NCBI RefSeq assembly: GCF_025770785.1
Contig: NZ_JANZLA010000001.1
Span: forward strand, 434,001-498,000
DNA: 64,000 nt
Reading direction: 5' to 3'
Source: Cellulomonas sp. SG140
Lineage (GTDB): Bacteria; Actinomycetota; Actinomycetes; Actinomycetales; Cellulomonadaceae
The first letter of the stretch is position 1. Every line of letters begins with the position of its first letter. Positions 24,144-35,418 of the stretch are shown here, one piece after another. The notes beneath the pieces were generated by a model. That model did not search any database. It was not told the DNA's origin and was given only the letters and a program-made list of their open reading frames with translations. A program made the position numbers and the translations under genes.

Positions 24144-24941
24144 TCAAGCGTCGAACTCGACCACCAGCGGGGCGTGGTCGCTGAACCGCTCGGCGTACGA
24201 CGGCGCGCGGTCCACCGTCGCCCCGATGGCCAGGGGAGCCAGCGGCCCCGACGCGAGCTGGTAGTCGATCCGCCACCCCGCGTCGTTGTCGAACGCCTTG
24301 CCCCGCCACGACCACCACGTGTACGGCCCGGGACCGTCGCCGCCCAGCTCGCGCCCCACGTCGTGCCAGCCGAGCTCGTCGAACCAGTGGTCCAGGTACG
24401 CCCGCTCCCGCGGCAGGAAGCCGGCGTTCGCCAGGTTGCCCTTCCAGTTCTTGATGTCCATCTCGCGGTGGGCGATGTTCAGGTCACCCCCCACCACGGC
24501 GAGCCCACCCGCCTGTGCCAGCTCCCGCAGCCGTGCACCGACGTGCTCGCAGAACGCGTACTTCTCGTCGAGCGACGGCGTTCCCACCGTCGCCGAGTGC
24601 AGGTACACCGACACGACCGTCAGCGTCCGACCGTCCGGCAGCGTGACGTCCGCCTCGACCCAGCGTCCGGCGTCGCCCGTCGCTCCGGTCCCCAGGCCGA
24701 CGCGGACGGCCGTCATGGGCAACCGCGACGCGATCGCCACGCCGGCCCGCCCCTTCGCCGCCCCCGCCTCGTGCGCGAGGTCCCACTCGGCCGGGTCGAG
24801 GTGGTCGGCGAGGATCTCGTCCGACCCGCGGACCTCCTGCAGCAGCAGCACGTCCGGCTGACGCTTGTCCAGCCACTGGCCCATGCCGCGGCGGAAGGCG
24901 GCACGGATGCCGTTGACGTTGACGGTGGCGACGCTCAGCAC
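24144..24941 (-). CDS. xth: Exodeoxyribonuclease III / AP endonuclease
   Basis: The product (265 aa) belongs to the endonuclease/exonuclease/phosphatase fold and acts in base-excision repair. Motifs: VNVNGIRAA (about 7-15), LLLQEVRG (catalytic Glu near 36), VYLHSAT, VVGGDLNIAHREMDIKN (Asp/Asn near 153-155), WRIDYQL and FSDHAPLVVEF (final Asp-His pair). GTG 24941 is preceded by CACCAT 6 nt upstream, suggesting a leaderless message. Confidence 0.93.
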   Translation of the reverse strand: MLSVATVNVNGIRAAFRRGMGQWLDKRQPDVLLLQEVRGSDEILADHLDPAEWDLAHEAGAAKGRAGVAIASRLPMTAVRVGLGTGATGDAGRWVEADVTLPDGRTLTVVSVYLHSATVGTPSLDEKYAFCEHVGARLRELAQAGGLAVVGGDLNIAHREMDIKNWKGNLANAGFLPRERAYLDHWFDELGWHDVGRELGGDGPGPYTWWSWRGKAFDNDAGWRIDYQLASGPLAPLAIGATVDRAPSYAERFSDHAPLVVEFDA

Positions 24942-24947
24942 CGGGAC

Positions 24948-24953
24948 ATGGTG
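24948..24953 (-). promoter_or_regulatory. -10 element of xth (leaderless)
   Basis: CACCAT on the minus strand, six bases before GTG 24941. It lies between the VOC gene stop and xth. Confidence 0.35.
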
Positions 24954-24984
24954 CCCGACGCCACCGACATCCCGGCCGACCAGG

Positions 24985-25464
24985 TCAGCGACCGGCGTAG
25001 GCCGCCTCGAGCTGTGCCACCTCGAGCTTCGACATCGTGAGCATCACGGCCATCGCGCGTGCGACGCCGGCCGGGTCCGGCCCGCTCATCACGCGCGTCA
25101 GCCCGGCCGGCACCACCTGCCACGACAGGCCGAACCGGTCGACCAGCCACCCGCACCGACCCGGCTGCCCGCCGTCGGCGGTCAGCGCGTCCCAGTACCG
25201 GTCGACCTCCTCCTGGGTGTCCACCTGCAGCAGCACGGAGAAGGCCGCGTCCAGCCGGAGGGCGGGGCCGCCGTTCAGGAACGTGAACGGCACGCCGACC
25301 AGCTCGAGCTCGACGATGAACGGCGCACCGTCCGCCACCCCTGGCGTGCCGGCCGGCGCCTGCACCACCGAGGTGACCCTCGTGTCCGGCAGCAGTGCGG
25401 CGTAGTGCTGCGCCGCTGGCAGCGCCTGGTCGTCGAACCACAGGTGCGCGCGAACCGTCGTCAT
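24985..25464 (-). CDS. VOC-family protein (PhnB/3-dmu-9 3-mt type)
   Basis: The product (159 aa) matches the PhnB-like VOC group: HLWFDDQALPAAQHYAALLPDTRV at the start, FTFLNGGPALRLDAAFSV in the middle and CGWLVDRFGLSWQVVP followed by AVMLTMSKLEVAQLEAAY. These proteins are usually of unknown substrate; the old name 3-demethylubiquinone methyltransferase is not reliable. It lies upstream of xth on the same strand with a 43-bp gap. The 137 bases between it and folD hold nothing I can identify. Confidence 0.85.
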   Translation of the reverse strand: MTTVRAHLWFDDQALPAAQHYAALLPDTRVTSVVQAPAGTPGVADGAPFIVELELVGVPFTFLNGGPALRLDAAFSVLLQVDTQEEVDRYWDALTADGGQPGRCGWLVDRFGLSWQVVPAGLTRVMSGPDPAGVARAMAVMLTMSKLEVAQLEAAYAGR

Positions 25465-25601
25465 GACCGACCCCGTCCCCGGCGCCCCCTGCGGGCACCG
25501 TCAGCCGTACCGACCGCCCGCACCACGCGATCTCATCGCCGGGCGGACCGGCCCCGCGCCCCGGGGTGGCACGCGGCACCGGTCCGGCGCCGGCGACCCG
25601 C

Positions 25602-26482
25602 TCAGGCGAGGATGCGCTCCGCGGCCTCGACCACGTTGGTGAGCAGCATGGCCCGCGTCATCGGGCCGACGCCGCCCGGGTTGGGTGACACCCATGCCGC
25701 CACCTCGCGCACCGCCAGGTCGACGTCGCCCACCACGCGCGACCGGCCCGTCGCCGGGTCGGTCACCCGCGAGACCCCGACGTCCACGACGACGGCGCCA
25801 GGTCGCACCATGTCCGCCGTCACGATGCCCGGCACCCCGGCCGCAGCGATCACCACGTCGGCGTTGCGTGTGTGCGCCGCCAGGTCGGCCGTCCCGGTGT
25901 GGGTCAGCGTCACCGTGGCGTTGAGCTCTCGGCGCGTGAGCAGGAGCCCGATCGACCGTCCGACGGTCACGCCCCGTCCGACGACCACCACGTCCGCCCC
26001 GCGCAGGTCCACCCCGTGCCGGGTGAGCAGCTCGACGATGCCGCGCGGCGTGCACGGCAGCGGCGACGTCACCGGCTCGTTCACCCGCAGCACCAACCGG
26101 CCGAGGTTGGTCGGGTGCAGACCGTCGGCGTCCTTCGCCGGGTCGATCAGCTCCAGCACGCGGTGCGTGTCGATGCCCTTGGGCAGCGGCAGCTGCACGA
26201 TGAAGCCCGTGCACTCCGGGTCCTCGTTCAGCCGGGTCACGGCAGCCTCGATCTGCTCCTGCGTGGCGTCCGCCGGCAGGTCCTCGCGGATCGACGCGAT
26301 GCCGACCTGCGCGCAGTCGCGGTGCTTGCCCTCGACGTAGAGCCGCGAGCCGGGGTCGTCCCCCACCAGCAGCGTGCCGAGCCCGGGGCGCAGCCCCCGG
26401 GCCGCCAGCGCGGCGACCCGGGAGGTGAGCTCGTCCTTGATGGCAGCCGCCGTCGCGGTGCCGTCCAGCAGCCGTGCCGGCA

Positions 26483-26483
<1 letters not shown>
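25602..26483 (-). CDS. folD: Bifunctional methylene-THF dehydrogenase/methenyl-THF cyclohydrolase
   Basis: The product (293 aa) interconverts 5,10-methylene-THF and 10-formyl-THF, which supplies PurN, PurH and PurU. Motifs: [12 protein letters not shown] (Tyr/Lys active site, about 47-58), [22 protein letters not shown] (usual form DVDGFHP), VVGRGVTVG (NADP loop) and NPGGVGPMT (near 276). ATG 26483 shares one base with the glyA stop (TGATG), so glyA and folD form a translationally coupled operon under the ZTP riboswitch upstream. Confidence 0.95.
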
Positions 26484-27760
<1,277 letters not shown>

Positions 27761-27831
27761 GGTGGCGCTCCGTTCGCAGTCAGCGGTTCCGGCGGCCGGC
27801 GACGGGCACCCGGCACCGTGGTGAGGGGTGA

Positions 27832-27914
27832 CCGGGGGCCCAGGCGTCCGACCCGCTGGTCCTGCAGCTGCGTCGCTCCCCGGTGGTGACCCACCCGTTG
27901 CGCCAGTCGCGACG
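27832..27914 (-). promoter_or_regulatory. ZTP (pfl) riboswitch controlling glyA-folD
   Basis: Minus-strand RNA reads CGUCGC at the 5' side, then GACUGGCG, a GUGG/CCAC hairpin, CGGGGAG and GCGACG, pairing back with CGUCGC. After a linker comes ACGCCUGGGC. These are the conserved blocks of the ZTP/pfl aptamer, which binds ZMP/ZTP and turns on folate and purine genes when 10-formyl-THF is short. It is placed directly upstream of glyA, a classic target. The expression platform is not obvious, and translational control at the GGAG site is likely. Confidence 0.9.
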
Positions 27915-27919
27915 GGCCA

Positions 27920-27925
27920 AGACTA
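27920..27925 (-). promoter_or_regulatory. -10 element of the glyA-folD operon
   Basis: TAGTCT on the minus strand. A start about 7 nt downstream would be at the first stem of the ZTP aptamer. Confidence 0.5.
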
Positions 27926-27930
27926 CCAAC

Positions 27931-27973
27931 GGGCCCGTCGCCTGCCGCCAGCCCGTCTCAGGACGACGGGCCC
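27931..27973 (-). terminator. Terminator-like hairpin downstream of marR
   Basis: Perfect 10-bp inverted repeat GGGCCCGTCG / CGACGGGCCC with a 23-base loop, between the marR stop and the glyA -10. No U-tract follows. Confidence 0.5.
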
Positions 27974-28016
27974 GTCTCACGACCACCGCACGCGGCGACG
28001 ATCGGACCGGGGCCCG

Positions 28017-28541
28017 TCAGTCGTGCGCGGGCGGCTCCTCGAGCGCCGCCAGCCACACCCGCAGGATCTGCTCCAGCTGCCCGGCTTGCTCCTCGCCGAT
28101 CATCGCCACCAGCCGGTGCTCGTTCGCGATGTGCTCCGTGTAGGCGGCGTCGATCACCTCGCGGCCCCGTGCGGTCAGCGCGACCACCCGACCGCGGCCG
28201 TCGTGCGCGTCGCGACGACGTTCGACGAGCCCGGCCCGCTCGAGGCGGTCGATCCGCTTCGTCATGCCGCCCGTGGTCACCAGGGTGTGCTCGGCGAGGT
28301 CGCCGGCGCTGCGCTCGAACGGCGCACCACCGCGCCGCAACGTGGCGAGCACGTCGAAGTCGCCCTCGCCCAGGCCGTGCCTCCGGTAGACCTCCACGAG
28401 CCGGTCGGTGAGGTGGTTGGCCACCCGGTGCAGGCGCGTGACGACTCCCTGGGGGCTCACGTCGAGGTCCGGCCGCTCCCGCTCCCACGCCGCCCGCAGC
28501 AGGTCGATGCGGTCCGGGCCCTGTACCCCGTCGTCCGTCAT
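28017..28541 (-). CDS. MarR-family transcriptional regulator
   Basis: The product (174 aa) has the MarR winged helix at about 58-125: GEGDFDVLATLRRGG, ERSAGDLAEHTLVTTGGMTKRIDRLERAGLVERR and the wing DGRGRVVALTARGREV. Flanking helices form the dimer interface. It is divergent from an EamA transporter with a 41-bp gap full of dyads, so it likely represses both. The ligand is unknown. Confidence 0.9.
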   Translation of the reverse strand: MTDDGVQGPDRIDLLRAAWERERPDLDVSPQGVVTRLHRVANHLTDRLVEVYRRHGLGEGDFDVLATLRRGGAPFERSAGDLAEHTLVTTGGMTKRIDRLERAGLVERRRDAHDGRGRVVALTARGREVIDAAYTEHIANEHRLVAMIGEEQAGQLEQILRVWLAALEEPPAHD

Positions 28542-28560
28542 GCTCGCAGCGTATATCTTC

Positions 28561-28597
28561 CCAGTCAGGTACCATCCCTTCCATGGAAGGTAACTGG
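28561..28597. promoter_or_regulatory. Candidate MarR operator over the eamA promoter and start
   Basis: The marR-eamA gap holds TACCAT (28570-28575, seven bases before ATG 28583), a perfect 14-bp palindrome CCTTCCATGGAAGG (28577-28590) covering the eamA start codon, and CCAGT (28561-28565) / ACTGG (28593-28597) further out. Repressor binding here would block the eamA promoter. It is inferred from position and symmetry. Confidence 0.5.
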
Positions 28598-29539
28598 CGC
28601 GCCTCTGCCACCACCGCGATCGCCCCCGTCGCGTGGGGTGCCACCTACTTCGTCACGCGGCACGCCCTGCCGGCCCAGCTACCGCTGTGGGGCTCCGCGC
28701 TGCGTGCCCTCCCCGCCGGCCTCGTGCTGCTCCTCGTCGCCCGACGGCTGCCGCGCGGCCGCTGGTGGTGGCGCTCCGCCGTGCTGGGCCTGCTCAACAC
28801 CAGCGTGTTCTTCGTGCTCGTGTACGTCGCCTCGCAGCGCCTGGAGACCAGCACCGCGTCGACCGTCATGGCGACGTCGCCCTTCGTCCTGATGCTGGTG
28901 GCCCGGCCGCTGCTCGGCCAGCACCCGACCCGCGCCGCGCTCGTCGGCGCCGCGCTCGGCGTGCTCGGCGTCGTCGCGATGCTGACGACGGGCGCTGCGC
29001 GCCCGGACCCGCTGGGCATCGCGGCCTCGGTCAGCGCGATGGTGATGTCGTCGGTCGGCTACGGGCTCGCGACACGCTGGCGCGACGACGTCGACGTGAT
29101 CAGCTCGACGGCCTGGCAGCTGGTGGGCGGCGGTCTGCTGCTGACACCGGCAGCCCTGCTGGTGGAGGGTCCGCCGCCGCACCTCGGACCGGAAGCGCTC
29201 CTCGCCTTCGCCTACGTGACGCTGGTCGCCACTGCGGTCGCCTACCTGGCCTGGTTCTCCGGGCTGCGCCGACTGCCGGCCTCCGCCGTCGGCCTGCTCG
29301 GGCTGCTGAACCCGGTCACCGGGGTGACGCTCGGCCTGCTGCTCGGCGGCGAGCGGCTCGGCCCGCTCCAGGTGGTCGGCACGACCACCGTGCTGGTCGC
29401 CGTGCTGGTCGGTCAGCCGTCGACGGCCGCCGTCGTCGCACGCCTCCGGGACCAGCTGGTCCGGGGCGCTGCGCCCGTCCGGAGCTCAGCCGACGAGCCC
29501 GCGCGGCTCACCGAACCGTGCGGCGTCAGTCCTCGGTAG
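28583..29539 (+). CDS. EamA/DMT-family transporter
   Basis: The product (318 aa) is an inner-membrane protein with about ten hydrophobic helices in two EamA halves (start APVAWGATYFVTRHALP; second half WQLVGGGLLLTPAALL, SAVGLLGLLNPVTGVTLGLLLG). Such proteins export amino acids, metabolites or drugs; the substrate is not predictable. A MarR regulator is divergent. The leaderless ATG 28583 is supported by TACCAT 7 nt upstream. Its 3' end overlaps the convergent GNAT gene by 14 bases. Confidence 0.88.
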   Translation: MEGNWRASATTAIAPVAWGATYFVTRHALPAQLPLWGSALRALPAGLVLLLVARRLPRGRWWWRSAVLGLLNTSVFFVLVYVASQRLETSTASTVMATSPFVLMLVARPLLGQHPTRAALVGAALGVLGVVAMLTTGAARPDPLGIAASVSAMVMSSVGYGLATRWRDDVDVISSTAWQLVGGGLLLTPAALLVEGPPPHLGPEALLAFAYVTLVATAVAYLAWFSGLRRLPASAVGLLGLLNPVTGVTLGLLLGGERLGPLQVVGTTTVLVAVLVGQPSTAAVVARLRDQLVRGAAPVRSSADEPARLTEPCGVSPR

Positions 29540-30056
29540 CGGCACCGTCGTCGACGGGCTCCAGCTCCTCGCCGGGGTCCCGGCCCAGGAACCGACGCAG
29601 GTAGGCGTAGGTGAGGTCCCCGGCCGTCCGGTCGTGCTGGTACTCGTAGCCCCGCCGCGTGTACATCGCGATGTTCTGCACCGAGTCCCGGGCGGTGAAG
29701 ATCCACACCTCGCTGATGCCGTCCGGCAGGAAGGCCGCCACGGCGTCGAGCAGGTGGGTGCCCACACCCTTCCCCTGCTGGTCGGGCGCCACCGCGAACC
29801 GGCCGAGGGTCGCCTTCGACCCTTCGACCAGCACCCGGATCGAGCCCACCAGCCGGTGCTTCTGCCACATGCCGACGGTGATCACGCCGGGCGCGGACAG
29901 GTCCGTCCGCAGCTCCTTGAGCGTCTGCGTCAGCGGCGGGATGAAGGGGTCGTTGGCGAGCTGCGCCTCGGTCACGAACGCGGCCCGGCGCAGCGTCAGC
30001 AGCTCGCCGGCGTCCTCCGCGGTGACCAGGCGGATCTCGGTGTCGTCGGCCGTCAT
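29526..30056 (-). CDS. GNAT-family N-acetyltransferase
   Basis: The product (176 aa) has the GNAT core: MWQKHRLVGSIRVLV (beta strands), LGRFAVAPDQQGKGVGTHLL (acetyl-CoA loop QQGKGVG at about 93-99) and IAMYTRRGYEYQ near the end. The substrate is unknown. The last 20 residues are acidic. GACGAT at 30063-30068 lies 6 nt before ATG 30056, back to back with the purU promoter. Confidence 0.87.
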   Translation of the reverse strand: MTADDTEIRLVTAEDAGELLTLRRAAFVTEAQLANDPFIPPLTQTLKELRTDLSAPGVITVGMWQKHRLVGSIRVLVEGSKATLGRFAVAPDQQGKGVGTHLLDAVAAFLPDGISEVWIFTARDSVQNIAMYTRRGYEYQHDRTAGDLTYAYLRRFLGRDPGEELEPVDDGAATED

Positions 30057-30062
30057 GCGGCC

Positions 30063-30068
30063 ATCGTC
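30063..30068 (-). promoter_or_regulatory. -10 element of the GNAT gene (leaderless)
   Basis: GACGAT on the minus strand, then GGCCGC, then ATG 30056. Confidence 0.35.
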
Positions 30069-30090
30069 CCAGGCCTCGCGCCGACCGCAC

Positions 30091-30096
30091 TACTCT
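30091..30096 (+). promoter_or_regulatory. -10 element of purU
   Basis: TACTCT, eight bases before GTG 30105. Confidence 0.45.
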
Positions 30097-30104
30097 CGGG
30101 CCTC

Positions 30105-30971
30105 GTGTCCCCCACCACAGACACCGACGCCACCAACTGGGTGCTGACCCTGTCCTGCCCCGACCGCCCCGGCATCGTCGCCGCGGTCGCCGGGCTGCTG
30201 GCCGAGCACGGGGGGAACATCACCGAGTCGCAGCAGTTCGGGGACGCCGACTCGGGCCTGTTCTTCATGCGCGTGCAGGTCACGGCGGCGGCCTCGCGGG
30301 AGGCGCTGGAGACGGCGCTCACCGCGCTGACGCAGCGGTTCGATCTCACCTGGGAGCTCGACGTCGCCGGCCGACCGGTCCGGACCCTGGTGATGGTCTC
30401 CACCGCGGCGCACTGCCTGAACGACCTCGCGTTCCGCCAGCGGTCGGAGGGCCTGCCGATCGACATCGTGGCCGTCGTGTCCAACCACGAGGTGCTGCGC
30501 CCGCTGGCCGACTTCTACGACATCGCCTTCCACCACCTGCCGGTCAGCCCCGACACCAAGGCGCAGGCCGAGGCACGGTTGCTCGAGCTGGTCGACCAGC
30601 TCGACGTCGAGCTCGTGGTGCTCGCCCGCTACATGCAGGTGCTGTCCGACGACCTGTGCCGGCGCCTGCCCGGCCGGGTGATCAACATCCACCACTCGTT
30701 CCTGCCGTCGTTCAAGGGCGCCCGCCCGTACGCCCAGGCGCACGCCCGCGGGGTCAAGCTGATCGGCGCGACGGCGCACTACGTCACGGCGGCGCTCGAC
30801 GAGGGCCCGATCATCGAGCAGGACGTCGAGCGGGTGGACCACAACCGCACCGTCACCGACATGGTGCGCCTCGGGCAGGACGTCGAGCGCCGCGCGCTGG
30901 CCCGTGCCGTCCGCTGGCACGCCGAGCACCGGGTGCTGCTGGACGGCGGCCGCACCATCGTCTTCCGCTGA
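30105..30971 (+). CDS. purU: Formyltetrahydrofolate deformylase
   Basis: The product (288 aa) hydrolyses 10-formyl-THF to THF and formate, balancing one-carbon pools. An N-terminal ACT domain (about 10-85, LTLSCPDRPGIVAAVAGLL) precedes the formyltransferase fold with INIHHSFLPSFKGA (catalytic Asn/His near 196-199) and TAHYVTAALDEGPIIEQD (catalytic Asp). The length fits the family. It lies about 2.3 kb from glyA-folD but has its own promoter and no ZTP aptamer. Confidence 0.95.
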   Translation: MSPTTDTDATNWVLTLSCPDRPGIVAAVAGLLAEHGGNITESQQFGDADSGLFFMRVQVTAAASREALETALTALTQRFDLTWELDVAGRPVRTLVMVSTAAHCLNDLAFRQRSEGLPIDIVAVVSNHEVLRPLADFYDIAFHHLPVSPDTKAQAEARLLELVDQLDVELVVLARYMQVLSDDLCRRLPGRVINIHHSFLPSFKGARPYAQAHARGVKLIGATAHYVTAALDEGPIIEQDVERVDHNRTVTDMVRLGQDVERRALARAVRWHAEHRVLLDGGRTIVFR

Positions 30972-31040
30972 GTCCTCCGCTCGCGCGAGCTGCTCAACCG
31001 GCTCGAGCTGCTTGCGCCGGCCTGACGCCCGGACACGCCG

Positions 31041-31074
31041 CGAGGGCCCCGCACCTTCCGGTGCGGGGCCCTCG
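31041..31074. terminator. Bidirectional terminator between purU and chvE
   Basis: Perfect 15-bp stem (CGAGGGCCCCGCACC and its complement) closed by a TTCC tetraloop, between convergent genes. Confidence 0.85.
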
Positions 31075-31094
31075 TGCGTGCTGTGCTGACGGAA

Positions 31095-32198
31095 CTACTT
31101 GGTCAGCGGGGCCAGCGTCGGGTCGTTCGCGTAGACCTGGGCCGCGTTGGCCTTGGTCACGATGACCGGGGTCAGCAGGTAGGCCGGGACGACCTTGACA
31201 CCGTTGTTGTACGACTTGGTGTCGTTCACCTGCGGGTCCTTGCCGGCCTGCAGGTCCTTGATCGTCTGGACCGTCTGCTTCACCAGCTCGCGGGTGTCCT
31301 TGTAGATGGTGGAGTACTGCTCACCAGCCATGATGGACTTCACGGACTCGACCTCGGAGTCCTGACCGGTGACGACCGGCAGGTCCTTGCCGGCCTGCTT
31401 GACCGAGGTCATCGCAGCGCGGCCGAGGGTGTCGTTCGGGGACAGGATGCCGTCGAGCTTCTTGTCCGTGTAGGTGCCCGCGAGGATCGTGTCCATGCGC
31501 TTCTGGGCGTTCTCAGCCTTCCAGCCCTGGGTCGAGACCTGCTCGATCGTGGTCTGGCCGGAGGGCACGACGAGCGTGCCGTCCTTGATCTTCGGCTCGA
31601 GCACGGACATCGCACCGTTGAAGAACGGAGCGGAGTTCGCGTCGTCGGGAGAACCGGCGATGAGCTCGATGTTGTAGGGACCGTTGCCCTTGCGCGCCTT
31701 GAGGCCGTCCAGCAGGGCCTGGCCCTGCAGCTGGCCGACCTTGTAGTTGTCGAACGCGATGTACAGGTCCACGGCGTCCGTGTTCTTCAGCAGACGGTCG
31801 TACGCGATGACCGTCGCGCCGGAGGACTTGGCGTCCTTCAGCTGGCTGCCGAGCTGCGAACCGTCGATGGCACCGACGACGATGACCTTGGCCTTCTGCT
31901 CCACCATGGAGGAGATCTGGTTCTGCTGCTCGGTCACACCGCCGTTGGCGAACTGGACGAGCGGCTTGAAGCCGGCGGCCTTGAGGTCGTCGTTGAACAG
32001 GCTCTCGGCGAGGACCCAGTTCTCCGAGGTCTTCTGCGGCAGGGCGACACCGATGGTGGCGTCGGCAGCGAAGCCCTTGGCGGCGGCGCTGGAGCCGGCC
32101 GAGGAGGCCGCGGTGGAACGCGAGTTGGACGAGCAACCGGTGAGCACCAAGGCCCCGGCGGCGCCGACCGCGATGGCCGCGACTGCGAACTTCTTCAT
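31095..32198 (-). CDS. chvE: Sugar ABC transporter substrate-binding lipoprotein (ChvE-like)
   Basis: The product (367 aa) is the extracytoplasmic sugar receptor of an importer. The signal peptide ends in lipobox VLTGC (Cys22), followed by a Ser/Ala linker. The mature domain is a type I periplasmic-binding fold: TIGVALPQKTSENWVL, QKAKVIVVGAIDGSQLG, VIAYDRLL, DLYIAFDNYKVGQLQG, GSPDDANSAPFFNGA, GILSPNDTLGRAAM and VVTGQDSEVES. This pattern fits ChvE-type multiple-monosaccharide binders (arabinose, xylose, glucose, galactose), though the specificity is inferred. It is the last gene of mmsA-mmsB-chvE. Confidence 0.85.
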   Translation of the reverse strand: MKKFAVAAIAVGAAGALVLTGCSSNSRSTAASSAGSSAAAKGFAADATIGVALPQKTSENWVLAESLFNDDLKAAGFKPLVQFANGGVTEQQNQISSMVEQKAKVIVVGAIDGSQLGSQLKDAKSSGATVIAYDRLLKNTDAVDLYIAFDNYKVGQLQGQALLDGLKARKGNGPYNIELIAGSPDDANSAPFFNGAMSVLEPKIKDGTLVVPSGQTTIEQVSTQGWKAENAQKRMDTILAGTYTDKKLDGILSPNDTLGRAAMTSVKQAGKDLPVVTGQDSEVESVKSIMAGEQYSTIYKDTRELVKQTVQTIKDLQAGKDPQVNDTKSYNNGVKVVPAYLLTPVIVTKANAAQVYANDPTLAPLTK

Positions 32199-32219
32199 GG
32201 GATATCGCTTTCTTGTCGG

Positions 32220-32237
32220 GCACCCGTCATTGGGTGC
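32220..32237 (-). promoter_or_regulatory. Intercistronic hairpin between mmsB and chvE
   Basis: GCACCC / GGGTGC with a 6-base loop inside the 68-bp gap. An overlapping alternative (CACCCG / CGGGTG) exists. Such hairpins often stabilise the mRNA of the binding protein, which is inference here. Confidence 0.35.
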
Positions 32238-32266
32238 GGGTGTAACAGCGGAAATCTGCGGGAGGA

Positions 32267-33547
32267 CTAGCCGCGGGCTGCCGTCTCGCCGGCGCTGACC
32301 GGCACGGAGGGCTGCTCGCTGGTTCCGGGCGTGATGATGTCGTTGCGACGGTTCCGGAAGAGCGTGCCGATGATCGACGGGCGGCCCTGGATCTTGTTGT
32401 AGACGTCGAACGCCACGGCGGCGAGAAGCACCAGGCCCTTGATGATCTGGGTGCGGTCGGAGCCGACGCCCATCAGCTGCAGGCCGTTGTTCAGGACGGC
32501 CATGACAAGACCACCGATCATCGACCCGATCACGGTGCCGACACCGCCGGAGACCGCCGCACCACCGATGAACACGGCGGCGATCGCGTCGAGCTCCCAG
32601 CCGGTGCCGTCGAACGGGCCGGAGGCCGTCGAGCGACCGATGAACACGATGCCGGCCAGGGCGGACAGCAGGGACATGTTCATCATGACGACGAAGTTGG
32701 TCCGCTTGATGTTGACGCCGGACAGGGCCGCCGCCGCACGGTTGCCACCGACGGCGTACACGTGCCGACCGGTGATCGTCCGGGCCGAGACGAAGTGGTA
32801 GATGATCACGAGCACCACGAGGATCACGCCGGAGATCGGGAACGACGTGCCCGGGCGGCCGGAGCCGAACAGCCAGGTGACGTAGGCCAGCAGGCCGACG
32901 ATCAGCACGGTGCGGATCACGGAGACGATGACGGGCAGCTGGGCACCGCCGAGCTTGGCGGCCTTGGCGCGGCGGCGGAACTCGACCCACACGGTGAAGA
33001 CCATCGCGAGGATGCCGAGCAGCAGCGTCGAGTTGTTCAGGCCGGTGTTCGGGCCCCACTCCGGCAGGTAGCCGGCGCCGAGGTACTGGATCTGGTTGGG
33101 CACCGGGATGGTGTTCGACTTGCCGATGTACTGGTTGGCACCGCGGAACAGCATCATGCCGGCCAGCGTGGTGATGAAGCCGGGGATCCCGACGTAGGCG
33201 ACCCACGCACCCTGCCAGGCACCGATCAGCGCTCCGACGGCCAGACCGAGCAGCACGCCGAGCCACCACGGGATGCCCCAGTCGCGGATCGCCAGCGCCA
33301 CCACGATGCCGACCACGGCGGCGACCGAGCCGACCGACAGGTCGATGTGCCCGGCGATGATCACCAGCACCATGCCGATCGCCAGGATCAGCACGTAGGC
33401 GTTGCCGTTGATGATGTTCTGCGCGTTGGTCGGCGTCAGAACCTTGCTGTGGGTCGTGATCTGGAAGATCGCGATCAGCGCCACGAGGGCGAACACCATG
33501 CCGAACTGGCGGGCGCCACCGCTGAACAACTGCTTCAGAGACTTCAT
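32267..33547 (-). CDS. mmsB: Sugar ABC transporter permease (MmsB-like)
   Basis: The product (426 aa) is a BPD_transp_2/RbsC-type permease with about ten to twelve helices. Conserved motifs: LILAIGMVLVIIAGHIDLSVGS (about 52-73), VGIPGFITTLAGMMLFRG, GRHVYAVGGNRAAAALSGVNI and FIGGAAVSGGVGTVIGSMIGG. It forms the sugar channel with MmsA and ChvE. AAGGA lies about 8-9 nt before ATG 33547. The gap to mmsA is 29 bases. The C-terminus is a 40-residue polar tail. Confidence 0.9.
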   Translation of the reverse strand: MKSLKQLFSGGARQFGMVFALVALIAIFQITTHSKVLTPTNAQNIINGNAYVLILAIGMVLVIIAGHIDLSVGSVAAVVGIVVALAIRDWGIPWWLGVLLGLAVGALIGAWQGAWVAYVGIPGFITTLAGMMLFRGANQYIGKSNTIPVPNQIQYLGAGYLPEWGPNTGLNNSTLLLGILAMVFTVWVEFRRRAKAAKLGGAQLPVIVSVIRTVLIVGLLAYVTWLFGSGRPGTSFPISGVILVVLVIIYHFVSARTITGRHVYAVGGNRAAAALSGVNIKRTNFVVMMNMSLLSALAGIVFIGRSTASGPFDGTGWELDAIAAVFIGGAAVSGGVGTVIGSMIGGLVMAVLNNGLQLMGVGSDRTQIIKGLVLLAAVAFDVYNKIQGRPSIIGTLFRNRRNDIITPGTSEQPSVPVSAGETAARG

Positions 33548-33576
33548 CGTCGAGATTCCTTCGTGCCCGAGAGGCT

Positions 33577-35124
<1,548 letters not shown>

Positions 35125-35175
35125 TTCACGCTCCTCGTGCCACACTGCACACCGCGACCCCGCGGGTCCGGACAG

Positions 35176-35204
35176 ACACTAGGCAGGGCACCCCATCGCG
35201 TCAA
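35176..35204 (-). promoter_or_regulatory. Sigma-A-type promoter of mmsA-mmsB-chvE
   Basis: Minus strand: -35 TTGACG (35204-35199), 17-bp spacer, -10 TAGTGT (35181-35176). This is one of the few near-consensus -35/-10 pairs in the window. The leader to ATG 35124 is about 45 nt. Confidence 0.7.
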
Positions 35205-35418
35205 CTCATGAACGCAAGGCCGTGTCCTTACCCTCACCGCATCGTGACCTTGCCGTGACATTGGCGTCCGTTGCCATCCACGGGGTCTGAGTGTGCCCGG
35301 GTGCTCGCGTCCGGATCCGCCCGAGTTCAGGCACTGCGAGGCGTGCCGCAGTCCTTGTCATCACTTCTTGAACCCTAGATCGGTGCCCGTGAAGTTCACC
35401 CGGCCGCACCGCATGCGG

